Position numbers and translations under genes: made by a program. Positions 23,688-64,000 of a stretch of 64,000 nucleotides of DNA are shown piece by piece (the stretch's first letter is position 1; each line of letters opens with the position of its first letter). Source of the stretch: Salminus brasiliensis (taxonomy: Eukaryota > Chordata > Actinopteri > Characiformes > Bryconidae); the NCBI RefSeq assembly GCF_030463535.1, contig NC_132883.1:35151241-35215240 (forward strand), read 5' to 3'. Under the pieces are notes generated by a model that was not told the DNA's origin, searched no databases, and saw nothing but the letters and a program-made list of their open reading frames with translations.

Positions 23688-24300
23688 TTTGGCCGAGTCT
23701 GAAGGGAACGCTTCTTTAGCCTTTCACTCCTCCATCACTTGCTGTTGTCAAAATTCTGCAGTCCAGTTCTTTAGCTACATTTTGGGAAACATGCAGGGAG
23801 TGGGCGGGGTTGCGTGCACACGTCATGACGCACCCGTCTGCGCTTGGTGACGCCGCGGCCGTTGATTTTCTCCGTATCAGTGCTGCGTGCTAATATCGCA
23901 ATGCCGTGATGCTCAATTGCCTACAAACGTTTGTACGGATCGGTGTACGGTGTTTTTTAGTTGTTGTTGTTTATTTGCGTCAGTAATGCATCGTGTTTTA
24001 AAAAAATAAACAAAATAAAAATACGTGGTCGTTGTTTTAAGTAGGAAGCGATTTCGAGGAGGAGTGCGCAAAACTTTGCTGCAGATGAGGAGACAAACGC
24101 AACCTCGCGGTGGACTGAACAGTGTATGAAGAACAACCGTGTGGAGAAGCCGTGAGAAGAGTGGCGGATGAGGAGGAGCGGGGCTGGAGCTGCTGAACAG
24201 AAACAAAACCATCTTGTTTAGGAGTGTGTTTTAATGCCTTGCGGTTCGGAGACGCCTTCTCTGAATAACAAGGCAGACTACGGGTTACAAGCAGCCGAAA
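23688..24300. promoter_or_regulatory. CpG-rich divergent promoter shared by the membrane-protein gene and slc35e2
   Basis: The start codon of the minus-strand gene is at 23687, and the slc35e2 leader lies to the right. Between them is GC- and CpG-rich DNA with no TATA box in the obvious places. Visible motifs are a GC box (GGGCGGGG, about 23802), an inverted CRE-like pair within CACGTCATGACGC (about 23819-23831), and TGACGCCGCGGCC (about 23848). This is the expected layout of a bidirectional housekeeping promoter. Transcription starts cannot be placed from sequence alone. Confidence 0.6.
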
Positions 24301-24420
24301 GTCCGATGTTTGCTAACTCTGCTGTGCCGAGGAGAGAGAGGTGCCGATCCCCGCTACTGGAGAGATGAGCTGAAGGCTTCGCTTCTGACTACCAGAATCG
24401 CCAATGTGGCAACGGGTAAC
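24000..24420 (+). other. slc35e2: Probable non-coding leader exon of slc35e2
   Basis: GC-rich sequence following the divergent promoter. A GTAACG at about 24416 is a possible, weak donor for the long leader intron that ends at the TTGCAG acceptor at 25751-25756. It contains a 20-codon reading frame starting at 24306. Exact limits are unsure. Confidence 0.35.
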
Positions 24421-24901
24421 GACCTCCTCTCTGACCCACGAGTGCACTTAACACGGAAAGTTAGTCGATTAAGTGTAGTAAGTGTACCCTGTCACGGTCA
24501 AGTGCAATAATCGTCACGTTAATCTAAGTGTCAGGGTCTTTTTGTCTTGGTCATTTGCTTTGCTTTGCTTTGCTTTGCTTTGTAGCTAACAAGTTATTGT
24601 TAACGGCAGCTAACGTCAGGTTAGCTGTCTGCTAGCTAAACGTCTTACTGTTCAGATAATGCCTGCCTTTGCTCTTGTTTAGGGATGGCACGATGCCACA
24701 TTTTCTGATTTGGTACTCATATTGGAAACTTTAGTAGCGGTCCATATGATCTCTATAAAAATTAAGGTTTAAAAATGTCAAAGGAAATGATCCATTCATG
24801 TAACATAAGGCAGATTGATAGATAGATAGATTCAGCTTCACTGTCAGGGCTTAGTTCACGAACAAGGCAAAAAAAATGCAGTGTAGCAAAGTCATGTTTG
24901 C

Positions 24902-24904
<3 letters not shown>

Positions 24905-24972
<68 letters not shown>

Positions 24973-24993
24973 ATATGTGTGTGTATGTATGTA

Positions 24994-25034
<41 letters not shown>

Positions 25035-25040
25035 ATGTAT

Positions 25041-25113
<73 letters not shown>

Positions 25114-25168
25114 TGTGTGTGTATGTATGTATGTGTGTATGTGTATATATGTGTAGCTATCTGTGTAT
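24905..25168. repeat. Large compound AT/ATGT microsatellite
   Basis: About 260 bp of alternating (TA)n, (TATG)n and (TG)n blocks in the leader intron of slc35e2. All overlapping reading frames here encode Tyr-Ile or Cys-Val repeats and are artefacts. The tract is prone to slippage and its length is likely polymorphic or mis-assembled. Confidence 0.95.
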
Positions 25169-25484
25169 GTATAAGCACAGCAAGCATGACTTTGCACCAT
25201 GGTTCAAGCTACATTTATCAGCTCTGGTGCAATTACTCTGCAGATAACTCGGCAATATATTGAGATTGACATTTCTATTTCCAACATAAGTCATTTTGCA
25301 CTTTACAATTTAGCCGTATGGTTGGTGTTAGTAAGGTGATCGGACGGTACACTTCATAAAGGCTCTTTAGCATTTTTATACATTGTATAAACATTGTATT
25401 GTTGTAATACAGTCATACAATAACCACTGACCTTCTCAGAGGTACTGCTCTGGTACATGTTTGTCCTGAAAAGTACCGACAATC

Positions 25485-25585
25485 TATAGATGATCCATCG
25501 GTGGCCTTAAGGTCCTTCAAGCACCTTAGACAATAGCCAAGAGAGTCAATACAGGGTCATTTGAACTTAAAAACAATATTTGCAA
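25485..25585 (+). repeat. 101-bp direct repeat, copy 1
   Basis: Identical to 26415-26515 at 98 of 101 positions (differences at 25500, 25515 and 25525). The two copies lie on either side of the first coding exon of slc35e2. Identity of mobile or other origin is unknown. Confidence 0.95.
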
Positions 25586-25756
25586 TGTAATACAGTACAA
25601 TTATATTCTGTAACTAAACACAGTAGTGTAGACACACCCTTGAGTGTACCACCCCAGTGACTGTACTTGTACCTTTTATCTGGAGAGGGTAGTTATCGTC
25701 TACCATAATCACTATCGTTACCATTCTTGATGGGTGTCTTTTGTTCTATCTTGCAG

Positions 25757-25780
25757 ATGACCTCCAGCCGACACCACTAG
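25757..25780 (+). promoter_or_regulatory. slc35e2: Seven-codon upstream ORF at the splice acceptor
   Basis: The exon begins, directly after the TTGCAG acceptor, with ATG and reads MTSSRHH then TAG. Two more upstream starts follow: ATG-GAG-TAA at 25832-25840, and an out-of-frame ATG at 25918 whose frame runs past the real start to 26106. Together they may reduce translation of slc35e2 from this leader. Confidence 0.6.
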
Positions 25781-25840
25781 AGTCCTCAGCAAGGTCTACC
25801 TCAATCATAGGTTGACGTTACAACGTTTAAAATGGAGTAA

Positions 25841-38332
<12,492 letters not shown>

Positions 38333-41300
38333 ATCAAAGCAGCAGAGCTGAAATGACTTCTGCTTCTGAAGGCACTTCAAATCCTGTGAGGATGGGGATT
38401 TCCATTTCTGCTTTAAAAAGAAATGACCAAGTGAGTATTTTCCAGGTTTTAAAGGCTGAGACCCAATTGAATTCACATTGGACCAAGAACAGGAGAAGAT
38501 ACTCTGTTAGAATGATGAAATGACCAAACTATGTAGACTTATGTGCCTGGGAGATGTCATAAAATATGACATTCCTAAATTTATTTCCACCAGCCTTTTT
38601 TTTATGTGATCCCTGAAATTGGAGGCAGGCTTAAACAAGGTAGCAACAAACAGATGTGAAAGAACATCTTTAAGCACTTTTGTAGCCAGCTGCAAGTTTC
38701 CACCAGTTGATTAGACAAGGCAAAAGGGATCTTCTGTATTTGATGGGACCAAGTTTCATTTCTTGTTTTTTTTTTCTTTCTTTTCTTTTCCTGATTTTAG
38801 CTTTCAGTCATAAGGCCTTTTTTGCATTTCTGCAATGAAGAAACAAGGTTTGTCAAGTATGCCTTTAGTGGTGTCTCCTAAAAGTTTTATTGAGACCTAT
38901 AAGAGAAATATGACAGTGTTTGATAGCAGAAGTTCAGAATTAATTGCACTATAGTTTGATCAAACTTGACATCTAAGCCTAGTCCCAGGACTAATAACTG
39001 ACCTCAGTAATTTCAGAAAAAAAATCTGTGCTATAGAACATAGACTAGGGATGTCCTGATCCAGTCCGTTGGGGCTAATCTATGCCCAATTCGTAAAACG
39101 CTGTAAACTGATGTTACCTACAACTTGCAATAGTGAGACGTGTTTTCATAAGGTAACAGAATAGTGGGGGGATACCTCTGTGACATATTTTACTCTCACG
39201 TCCTGACTTTTAAAGTGATTTTTCTGCAGCAATTGCAAGGAACTGATGGCCACACGATCAGAGATGTCATTCAAGTTGAATTATGACATTAAACACACTG
39301 TAAATTGGCTGTTTTTAAAAATGTCAGCCAAAAAATTTAATTTATAAAAATGTTATGAAATATACCTTAAACTTTAAAACCTCAAAAAAAAAAGAAAAAA
39401 AAAACAACTTTCTTTTACTGGAGTATTATTAACGTGCAGCCAAGCAAATCTGACTTATTGTGTGACTGTGTTCTCTATGAAAGCACAAAGATTGGATCGG
39501 ATTACTATTGGACTCAAAAATAAAAGTACATGGTAGGAACTGGGCACAAAGAACTAGATTGGGACCTCCCTAGATGGGACCTTAATAAAGCAAAGGCCTG
39601 AAGGAATCTAATTGAACCATTTAAATCTTTTAATGTAGTCCTTTTTTTTTTATTATTAATTGTAAAAAAAAAAAAGTGCTGTTGTAATTATAGCCTATAG
39701 AATATCAAATAGATATCGAAGTATTCAAAAACTAATCTTAGAAAAAAAACAGTAATTATTAGTTGTTGTTTTTGTTTTTTTTAATAAATAAACAATTACA
39801 CACCTGTGGTGGCAGTTATTGTGGCCACAACGTGTGAGGCTACCAAAACGGGAGTTAACCTTTAATGAGCTCTTCCTTTTCCACTCCTTTTTCATGTTTC
39901 TGTCTTTTTTTTCTTTGTTTTAAATAGTTTACTGCCTTGTTTTGATCACTGAACATTTTGCAGACTGACATTCAAGCTTTTTGAATGATTTGCACCACTT
40001 TATTTTTACAGTTCAGCCTTGACGCATTAATCACACAAGCCCTAATTTACACACCATGGCAGTGCAATACATCGGCATGGGTACAGTACACTGACATCTG
40101 TCATTTATATTCCTCAGAAATCTCCAAATCCACCATTTTTCTGTTGGTCCATTTGTCTCGAAATGTTCCCAGACAGTGTAAAGGGCAGCTGGTAATTTTA
40201 AATTGTGGTTGTTGTATGGTGGAGTTTGGCCGTTCAGAAAGGACGGTGACCAAGTGTTTTGTTGTACTGCTACTGTTGGTTAATCAGACTGTAAAAGACC
40301 TTTAAAAAGCTTGTTGTTTTAGTTTGAATCCCAGGTCATGCTGCTAGCTATTGGCAACTAGGGCCTTGTTCTCTCCAGGATGGGTAGATGGTACGTACTT
40401 CCCACATCACTCCAGTGCAGTGCTGCTGGCTTTGGCATCAGCTGGCCGATGCATGTGAGCTGGGTTCCTCAGAGCGAGTTGGGAACCCAGTGATGTTCAG
40501 AAAAAGAGCCGCTGGCTGGCTGTGTCTGTCTTTACCCTCCCAAAGTCGGGATCATTGCATATGATCCCGTTTTAAACGGCAACAATGAACCACTTTGCAG
40601 TTCATGCTTAGTTGACTTGCCTGTTCTGTCTCTGTCAGGTGCGGTGTCTTAATTAAAGCGTTTACCTTGTGCCATTTTTTTTTTTTTTAAAACAATACAT
40701 CTCACCTAGTGCTTCCCAAGCCTTTCTTCCTTCCACTCGTGCTTGTAATGCCTTGTATTGTGTGATGAGACTTGAATTCAGAACAAACCTGTGTTCCTTA
40801 GACTACTGAGCTTAAGACGTTCCCTGTGGTCGTCAGTGAAATAACCTACGTCATCTGTTATTACCACGAGCCTCCCACTACTCGCTGTGGGTAGAGGTGA
40901 GTCTTGGACGAACCTTTCCATTCTGAGCCTGTGGACTTTTTTTTTAAGTCTGTGGATGTCTTTCTAAGAACATGTTTGTTAGTTTATAGTTTTGACAATG
41001 TCATTGAACGATCTCCACTTGTAATGTAATGTTCTCCACTTAGCGCAAGTGTGCAGATAGCAATATGTGTGTCCTTACTGCAAAAAAAAAAAACGGTTGT
41101 GCGGTTTTTCAAACATGTCAGAAAAAAAAACGATTTTATATGGTTGTGTTTCATTATGAATGGAAAACAATAGGTTGCGTCTTAAAACGTGAGAAAATGT
41201 ATTTTCGTAGAACTGTTTAACCAAATTACTGTTGGAAAGGATGTTTCTGTATAAATTGGTCTGATCCTTTGTGTAAAGTCGAAAGGTATTATTTGTGCAT

Positions 41301-41385
41301 TGCTGAGGTGTACAGCATACTTTTAATTTGTAATGAATCTCCTTTGTTTAACTCTCAAATAAATTTCTACAAAACAGAATCCATG
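38333..41385 (+). other. slc35e2: slc35e2 3'UTR and poly(A) region
   Basis: A long A/T-rich untranslated stretch following the TGA at 38330-38332. A good AATAAA lies at 41358-41363. Earlier AATAAA-like sites near 39590 and 39784 could give shorter transcripts. A SINE-like repeat sits inside it at 40325-40590. No additional gene is evident. Confidence 0.65.
40325..40590 (+). mobile_element. tRNA-like SINE, copy A
   Basis: Begins with GTTTGAATCCCAGGTCATGC, where GTTTGAATCCC resembles the B box of a polymerase III promoter. It continues through GGATGGGTAGATGGT, CAGTGCAGTGCTGCTGGC, GGCATCAGCTGGCCGATGC and CTCCCAAAGTCGGGATCATTG. The same ordered blocks occur at 42836-43085 and 49825-50215, so the three define one family. 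It lies within the presumed slc35e2 3'UTR. Confidence 0.6.
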
Positions 41386-41904
41386 TTGCTAAGTTTACTT
41401 TATTGCACTTCTGGCCAGTGGTCAGATGAACTTAAAATTAAATAAAAAGATGCAATACCATTTGAACCCACCACTGTTGTTGCATGGCATATAACACTGC
41501 TTCCTGTGTTATATGCTATGCAAAACCATTTGAACCCACCATGCCTCTTGAATTTGATTTCTTTTTATCTCCATGGGTTCAAGGGGAACGGTGGGTTCAA
41601 ATGGTATTGCATAGTGTAGAACACAGCCCTTGCCAGGGCAGACTAGGGTGTGATTCCCTATTACTAAAGGGGGATAAGAAGGCTCATATATTTACTGTAG
41701 CTTCACTGTCCAAGCACTTTCTAATGAACATCTGTTCACTTATTTATTCATGGAATCATCTAACTGTCGAGTATGGCGTGATAGTTGAAGTATTTCTATA
41801 AAGGCTGATCTCCTGGGATGTTCAGCACTGTAGTCTCTAGAGCTGCAAATTGTGCAATAAATAAATAAATAAAAATCCAGTACATGGAAATGCTTTGTTA
41901 GTGA

Positions 41905-42087
41905 GAGAGGTCAACAGAGAATGGGCTGACTGGTTTGAGCTGATAGAAAGGCTATGATAACTCCTGTACAGTTGTGGCGAGCAGGAAAGCATGTCAGAAT
42001 TAACTACATGATGAACTACAACAGCAGAAAACTGTCAGGTTCCACCTCGGTCAGTCAAGAACAGAAAGCTGAGGCTGCAGGGGCTCA
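41905..42087 (+). mobile_element. Tc1/mariner transposase fragment
   Basis: Contains TTTGAGCTGATAGAAAGGCT and then ACAACAGCAGAAAACTGTCA and AAGAACAGAAAGCTGAGGCT. These correspond to the same transposase segment as at 840-1060. The copy stops abruptly where a LINE 3' end begins at about 42088. Later transposase-like sequence (DEAPCHKAK, 42592-42618) lies on the other side of that LINE. Confidence 0.65.
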
Positions 42088-42273
42088 CTGGGCAGCTCCT
42101 TTAGTGACCGGCTGCTTCACCCCAAGTGTGTGAAGGAGCGGTATCGCAGGTCCTTCCTTCCTGCTGCCATCAGACTCTACAACCAGCACTGCTCCCAGCG
42201 GACCACATACACACACGCTTAAACTACACACACGTGTTCAGTGAACACAGATCCCTCAATGTAACACAATGCC

Positions 42274-42304
<31 letters not shown>

Positions 42305-42505
42305 ACACACACATGCAATTAAGTGTTATTTGCAATAACTGGTAAATAATATTGTTATTGCTTTTTTAATTCTTATTTATATTGTGTACATAGTGCAAAT
42401 TATTTATCTATGTTTTTTTTGTAACTGAGTGTCTTGCTATCCCTTTCTGCTGTGACACTGAGAATTTCCCCACTGTGGGACTTATAAAGGATTATCTTAT
42501 CTTAT
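42088..42505 (+). mobile_element. LINE 3' end (Rex1/L2-like) with ATCTT tail
   Basis: Reads SDRLLHPKCVKERYRR and SFLPAAIRLYN in one frame, the C-terminus of fish Rex1/L2-type LINE proteins. The UTR ends AATTTCCCCACTGTGGGACT then TATCTTATCTTA, the expected 3' tail. A short C-run and a CA microsatellite (42272-42312) lie in the middle. Inserted between two Tc1-like pieces. Confidence 0.75.
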
Positions 42506-42550
42506 TTATGGCATTTAACAGAAGCTCTTATCCAGAGCGACTTACAAAGT
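42506..42550 (-). repeat. L2-type 3' tail motif
   Basis: GGCATTTAACAGAAGCTCTT followed by ATCCAGAGCGACTTACAAAG is the reverse complement of the widespread fish L2/SINE tail (compare GTCGCTCTGGATAAAATGCC at 36966). Confidence 0.6.
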
Positions 42551-42835
42551 GCTTTGCTCTTTACCCAGGTAAAGTATCTTCAGCTGTTCATGATGAGGCA
42601 CCATGTCACAAAGCAAAAGCCAGTGCAGCTAATTCAGTGTTCTGCAGAGGTGTTCCCACAGATCTCAGTACAACATAACAACTTGGGGAGGTGGTAGTAT
42701 GTGGGATTGGGATTTGCAGAAAAATCTAAAGGAGTGGTTTGAAACACAAACCTGCACCACAATATCAAGGCAATGTTTGCAACATCTAGAAGCTGTTTGG
42801 AGAGCAAGTGAATGCTTGATTTAGCATTCGTGTAC

Positions 42836-43085
42836 TTGCTCTCTGCAGGGTGGGTCAATGGCACTTTCCCCCCCTATCACAGTGCAGTGTTGGCTGGCAC
42901 TGGCGTCTGCTGGCCGATGCTCCAGAGCCAGGTACGCTGCATCGGCGGTGCTGCGCACGTGTCAGAGGAGGCGTGCGTCGGTCTTCACCCTCCCAGTGTC
43001 GGGAGCGTTGCATGTGATGGCGGGACAATATGAATGGGTTGCAATGATCGATCCAAATTGGGGAGGAAATGGGTCCAAATAATAA
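42836..43085 (+). mobile_element. tRNA-like SINE family, copy B
   Basis: Shares GGGTGGGTCAATGGC, CAGTGCAGTGTTGGCTGGC, GGCGTCTGCTGGCCGATGC, CCTCCCAGTGTCGGGAGCGT and the ending AATTGGGGAGGAAATGGG with the copies at 40325 and 49825. The tRNA-like head is missing. Confidence 0.6.
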
Positions 43086-43789
43086 AATAAAACTAAATAA
43101 AGACCTTATCAAAGAAGTTATCAAATAGAGCTAGAAGTTAACTGTAACCTCCCTGTTTAATTCTAATTTATAACACAGACGTCAGAGCTCTGAGTGAATA
43201 TGAATATACTCAATGTGAGCATCAAGCTTCTGAAAATTATGATGATGATATATAAGGAGTTTTTTGTTTGTTTTTTTACGGTGGGACTGCATCTCCTTGT
43301 ACCCACTATTTATTGTCGGCAGTGCTTTCCTTTCAATCTGATAAATAATATTATTGTAATTATTATTGTAATTTTAAAGAATTCGTAACTATATAATTAC
43401 ATAATCATGGAATTGTAAAAAAAAAACAATAAACAAAACAACAACACCACAATAATTCCTGCAATATTTTCTCAAAAAAAATATTTATAGATAAAAATAT
43501 TTATATAAATTATCGTATTTTCTTTCACTTTTCAAGCACGTTAAAGAATGTTTTTTTTTCCCTAAATGCAAAAACAATATGCTAATTTATGTATAATATA
43601 TATTAGTTCCCTAATGAATGAATATGGCCATATTCATATTCATTCATGTATATATATATATTCATATATTCATATAACTTACGGTATTTATAAATATGTG
43701 TATATATGATAGTATATAAGTACTTGATTGTGCGTGTTTTGCAAAAAAAAATGAAATAAAGAGAGATAAGAATGAAGAGCTGATCGTTG

Positions 43790-43937
43790 TGTTGTAGGGG
43801 AAGTTCAGTAGGTGGCGATGTTTATCTGTCTCTCCGCCTCAGCAGTGATTCAGTATGGCCAGGGAAGCACTTCCCCTGAAGGCGGAAGAAGCGGGGTTTT
43901 TTTCCGGTGGTTTAAAAACGCGCCGAGCAAATTTCAG
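43790..43937 (+). promoter_or_regulatory. cdk11b: cdk11b promoter and leader exon
   Basis: A short GC-rich island before a possible CAG|GTTTGT donor at 43937/43938. It has ETS-like sites (GGCGGAAG near 43881; TTTCCGGTGG near 43900) and a CTCF-like core TCAGTAGGTGGCGA (43805-43818, 12 of 14 against a common consensus). The island supports a housekeeping promoter. The exact start site and leader limits are inferred. Confidence 0.5.
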
Positions 43938-44649
43938 GTTTGTAAATGATTTCATCCTTTCGTGAAACTGGGACCGATATCTGATCTGAATTCGGTCATT
44001 CCTTGCTTGTCCGTGTTCTGGTAATAATCCTCTCAGTGAACCTTTGAGGAAACGGGCCGCCGTGTTGATGTTTTAGAAGCCAAATGAACGCAGCTAACGG
44101 CTAACTGCTAAAACACGCTGGCTAGTGCGGCTAACAACAGCGGCGGCGGAGGAAAGTAAACTCCAGCTACTAGCACTACTATGTAATTTTCGCCTGCTGA
44201 TTAAAATACTTCTTACCAAACAGACTGCCAGTGCCACCATACCGTCAGGTTTCACTAAGTCAATGGTTGAACATGCCACCTTAGCTGGAGCAACTTCTGT
44301 GGTTAGTTAGCTAGCTCGCTAACTTGTCTATGGAAGCCACCAGTCTGCTGCGCTTTAAGATAGCGATATAACTATAGCTATTGATCTAGCTAACTTGCTC
44401 AGATAAAGTGTATATTATTTAGATGTGGATTATATTAGTTGCTACTTAATGACTTCTAATTTATATTTAGCTCCCATACCGTCTTAAATCGCGCTGTTTA
44501 AGGTGGAACTCAGAATTCAACAAAAACAACCCCCCAAACATGCCTCTCCCCCTGTGAATCTGAGAAACTGCCTGTTTTGAAGCAATATCTGTGTCAGGAT
44601 AACTGTGTTATGCTGGGGCTTTCTCGGAGTGCTTTTATTATTTATGGAG

Positions 44650-44980
44650 CAGTACTGAGCAAAAGTCTTGGGCATCTGAGAAAAGGATATGTAAAGCAGT
44701 GTGGTTCTGTGCTGTACGAATTTATTTGTACAAAAACCGAAAGCTAGAGAAAAGGCATGTAAACACAGGGTCTGTGTAAAATTAATCTGGATGTTTTAAC
44801 TAGAAAATATTGTGCTAAATATCTTTAGGTGTCTCCCAGATCTACAAACAGTAGCTACATTTAACAGGATTACAAAGAAAACCAGGTGAGCTGTTGGTGC
44901 TAACAAGTTCTAATGTTATGTGGTATTTTGTTGGTGTTTTAAACCATTTCATGAATGCCTAAGACTTGTGCGCAGTACTG
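44650..44980. mobile_element. 331-bp MITE in cdk11b intron 1
   Basis: The left end CAGTACTGAGCAAAAGTCTT (44650) matches the reverse complement of the right end, CAGTACTGCGCACAAGTCTT (44980 backwards), over about 26 bp with three differences. No transposase inside. This terminal motif occurs in many fish repeats. Confidence 0.75.
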
Positions 44981-45304
44981 AATGTTCAGTTGACCTGGAT
45001 CGTGACGATCAAACGGTTTTCTTTTATTTCTTTATTTTCAGTTATCTTTTCCCTCTCCTAACCTTATTCTGATGACTACAGATTTATGAAACCTAGTTGA
45101 TAATTGTGTGGGCCTCATGATCAAGGTAGAGGCACAGGTGCACCTGTAGGTTGAAAAAGGAAAGGCAGGGGATTGCTTATGTGAACTTACTGTGGACCTG
45201 GCTACAGAGGTTGTCTAGAAATATATTCCCCCCCCCCCTAGGTTATTTTCTATTCAGCAGTGGTTTGTCACTCTTGTCTTGCAGCTGGTGGTGACTTGGA
45301 GCTG

Positions 45305-63006
<17,702 letters not shown>

Positions 63007-63960
63007 GCTTCTGCCCCATCTCCACTCAGAGCAAAGGGAATTCTTGCTGTCTTTGTGGCACTAATGCCAGGACTTGATTCGAGAGAGACTTACTGAAAGC
63101 AGATCATGACCCCCTTCCTCTGAGCCTCGATGAGATACAGACGGACTCTTGCAAACTGTTCTCCCGGGAGACTAAGAGAACTTCAGAGACGTTCTGCTGC
63201 TTCATGTTCACGCTTGTTCTTCTAGCGGTTGGAAGCAATTTACTGCTCTTCTGTCATACAAGCCCAGATCAGGACTCTGGATTCAGATGTCAGTGCATGG
63301 TGTACTTTTTATATCCCATTTGTCCTTGTCCTTATCATTTTCTCAGAACCACCTGCTGTTTTCTTGTTTCTTTTTTGTGTTGGTTTGAAGTTGAAGTCAC
63401 ATCAGAGCTTCATGGATTTTGAATTTCAAACCTGGTTTTTAAGCAGCTGGTGAGGGACCATTCACCTGCACACTCTCTCCTACATAATTTGGATCCATAA
63501 CAGTAGTGGCCAGAATGCACCGGAATAATCTGTGACTGGCACAGGTGACGTTAAGTTGCAAGAAATAAACTATTTGCGAGTAGTCTTTTGAAGGCTCTTG
63601 GTGTGTTGCCCCCCCCCCCCCCCCTCCCTTTTTTTTGTCGTCCCAAGTGTAAGAAACAGTTGAGAGGAGAAAGGAAGCTGAGTTTTAAAACAGAAACGAC
63701 AAGAAAGAGGGGGAAAAAAACACCAGCCAGCCTTGAAAGCAGCCCCAGCACCAGATGTCCAAAAATGATGTCATTCTTTGCACTGCACATACTCTGTACA
63801 ATCAAGAGATCTTTGTCTGCCTTCCTCGTTTTGTTAGAGAAGAAGCCACAGTGACTTTCCTTTCAAGGCGATTTTCTCCATTTTAGTCATCAGCACTTAA
63901 TGATTTGGGCATTTAAAAAGAAACTTTCAGTGATTAATAAAAGCAGCTCTGTCCCCCTTT
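63007..63960 (+). other. cdk11b: cdk11b 3'UTR with poly(A) signals
   Basis: About 0.95 kb after the TGA. AATAAA is present at 63564-63569 and again at 63936-63941, so two alternative 3' ends are possible, the distal one followed by a T-rich stretch. A long C run sits at 63609-63625. Confidence 0.75.
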
Positions 63961-64000
63961 TTTTTCTTTTTTTTTTGAGAGAGAGATTATATAATTTCTC

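Larger units (their letters stand above)
41386..43800. other. slc35e2-cdk11b intergenic region
   Basis: Made largely of mobile-element pieces: Tc1 fragments (41905-42087, 42584-42650), a LINE 3' end (42088-42505), an L2-tail motif (42506-42550), a SINE (42836-43085) and a C/CA-rich tract (42272-42312). The stretch 43090-43790 is very AT-rich with nothing recognisable. No gene was found. Confidence 0.65.

Noticed and set aside
24762-25263. Open frames of 80-140 codons rich in Tyr-Ile or Cys-Val
   Set aside because: They are translations of the AT/ATGT microsatellite in an intron.

Overview
The window is vertebrate nuclear DNA, almost certainly from a ray-finned (teleost) fish. It has short exons with GT-AG introns, long CA/GT and AT microsatellites, and many fish-type interspersed repeats (Tc1/mariner remnants, TIR-bounded MITEs, L2/Rex1-like LINE 3' ends, tRNA-like SINEs). 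The repeats resemble those of otophysan fishes (characins, catfishes, cyprinids), but the exact lineage is an inference. There are no bacterial genes, CRISPR arrays or operons. I found no tRNA or rRNA gene by eye.

Three protein-coding genes can be rebuilt exon by exon, and in each the reading frame closes exactly. (1) Minus strand, 23687 down to 7431: an eight-exon gene for a 369-residue multi-pass membrane protein that I cannot name. (2) Plus strand, 25946-38332: slc35e2, a nucleotide-sugar/triose-phosphate-translocator-family transporter, 8 coding exons, 389 aa, with an upstream 5'UTR and a roughly 3 kb 3'UTR ending near 41.38 kb. (3) Plus strand, 45305-63006: cdk11b, the CDK11 (PITSLRE) kinase, 18 coding exons and 795 aa, with a leader exon near 43.9 kb and a poly(A) signal at 63936. 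Genes 1 and 2 are divergent from one CpG-rich region at about 23.69-24.3 kb, which looks like a shared bidirectional promoter. The slc35e2 to cdk11b head-to-tail order matches the SLC35E2B/CDK11B arrangement on human 1p36.33.

Layout: 1-7430 is gene-free repeat-rich DNA plus the 3'UTR of gene 1. 7431-23687 is gene 1, whose introns hold a truncated LINE reverse transcriptase on the minus strand (about 18390-20165), older LINE scraps and tandem repeats. 23688-24420 is the promoter and leader. 24420-41380 is slc35e2, whose introns hold a very large AT/ATGT microsatellite, a Tc1 3' fragment, a MITE and an L2 3' fragment. 41380-43800 is intergenic, a nest of mobile-element pieces. 43800-63960 is cdk11b, with a MITE in intron 1, a LINE remnant ending about 70 bp before exon 3, a SINE and a striking AT-rich palindrome in intron 5.

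I did not find a convincing new multi-gene system. The most interesting points are the unnamed eight-span membrane protein, an APE-to-SPD change in the Cdk11 kinase domain, loss of the methionine used for the human p58 isoform, a set of upstream ORFs in slc35e2, a 101-bp direct repeat flanking its first coding exon, and the 186-bp palindrome in cdk11b.
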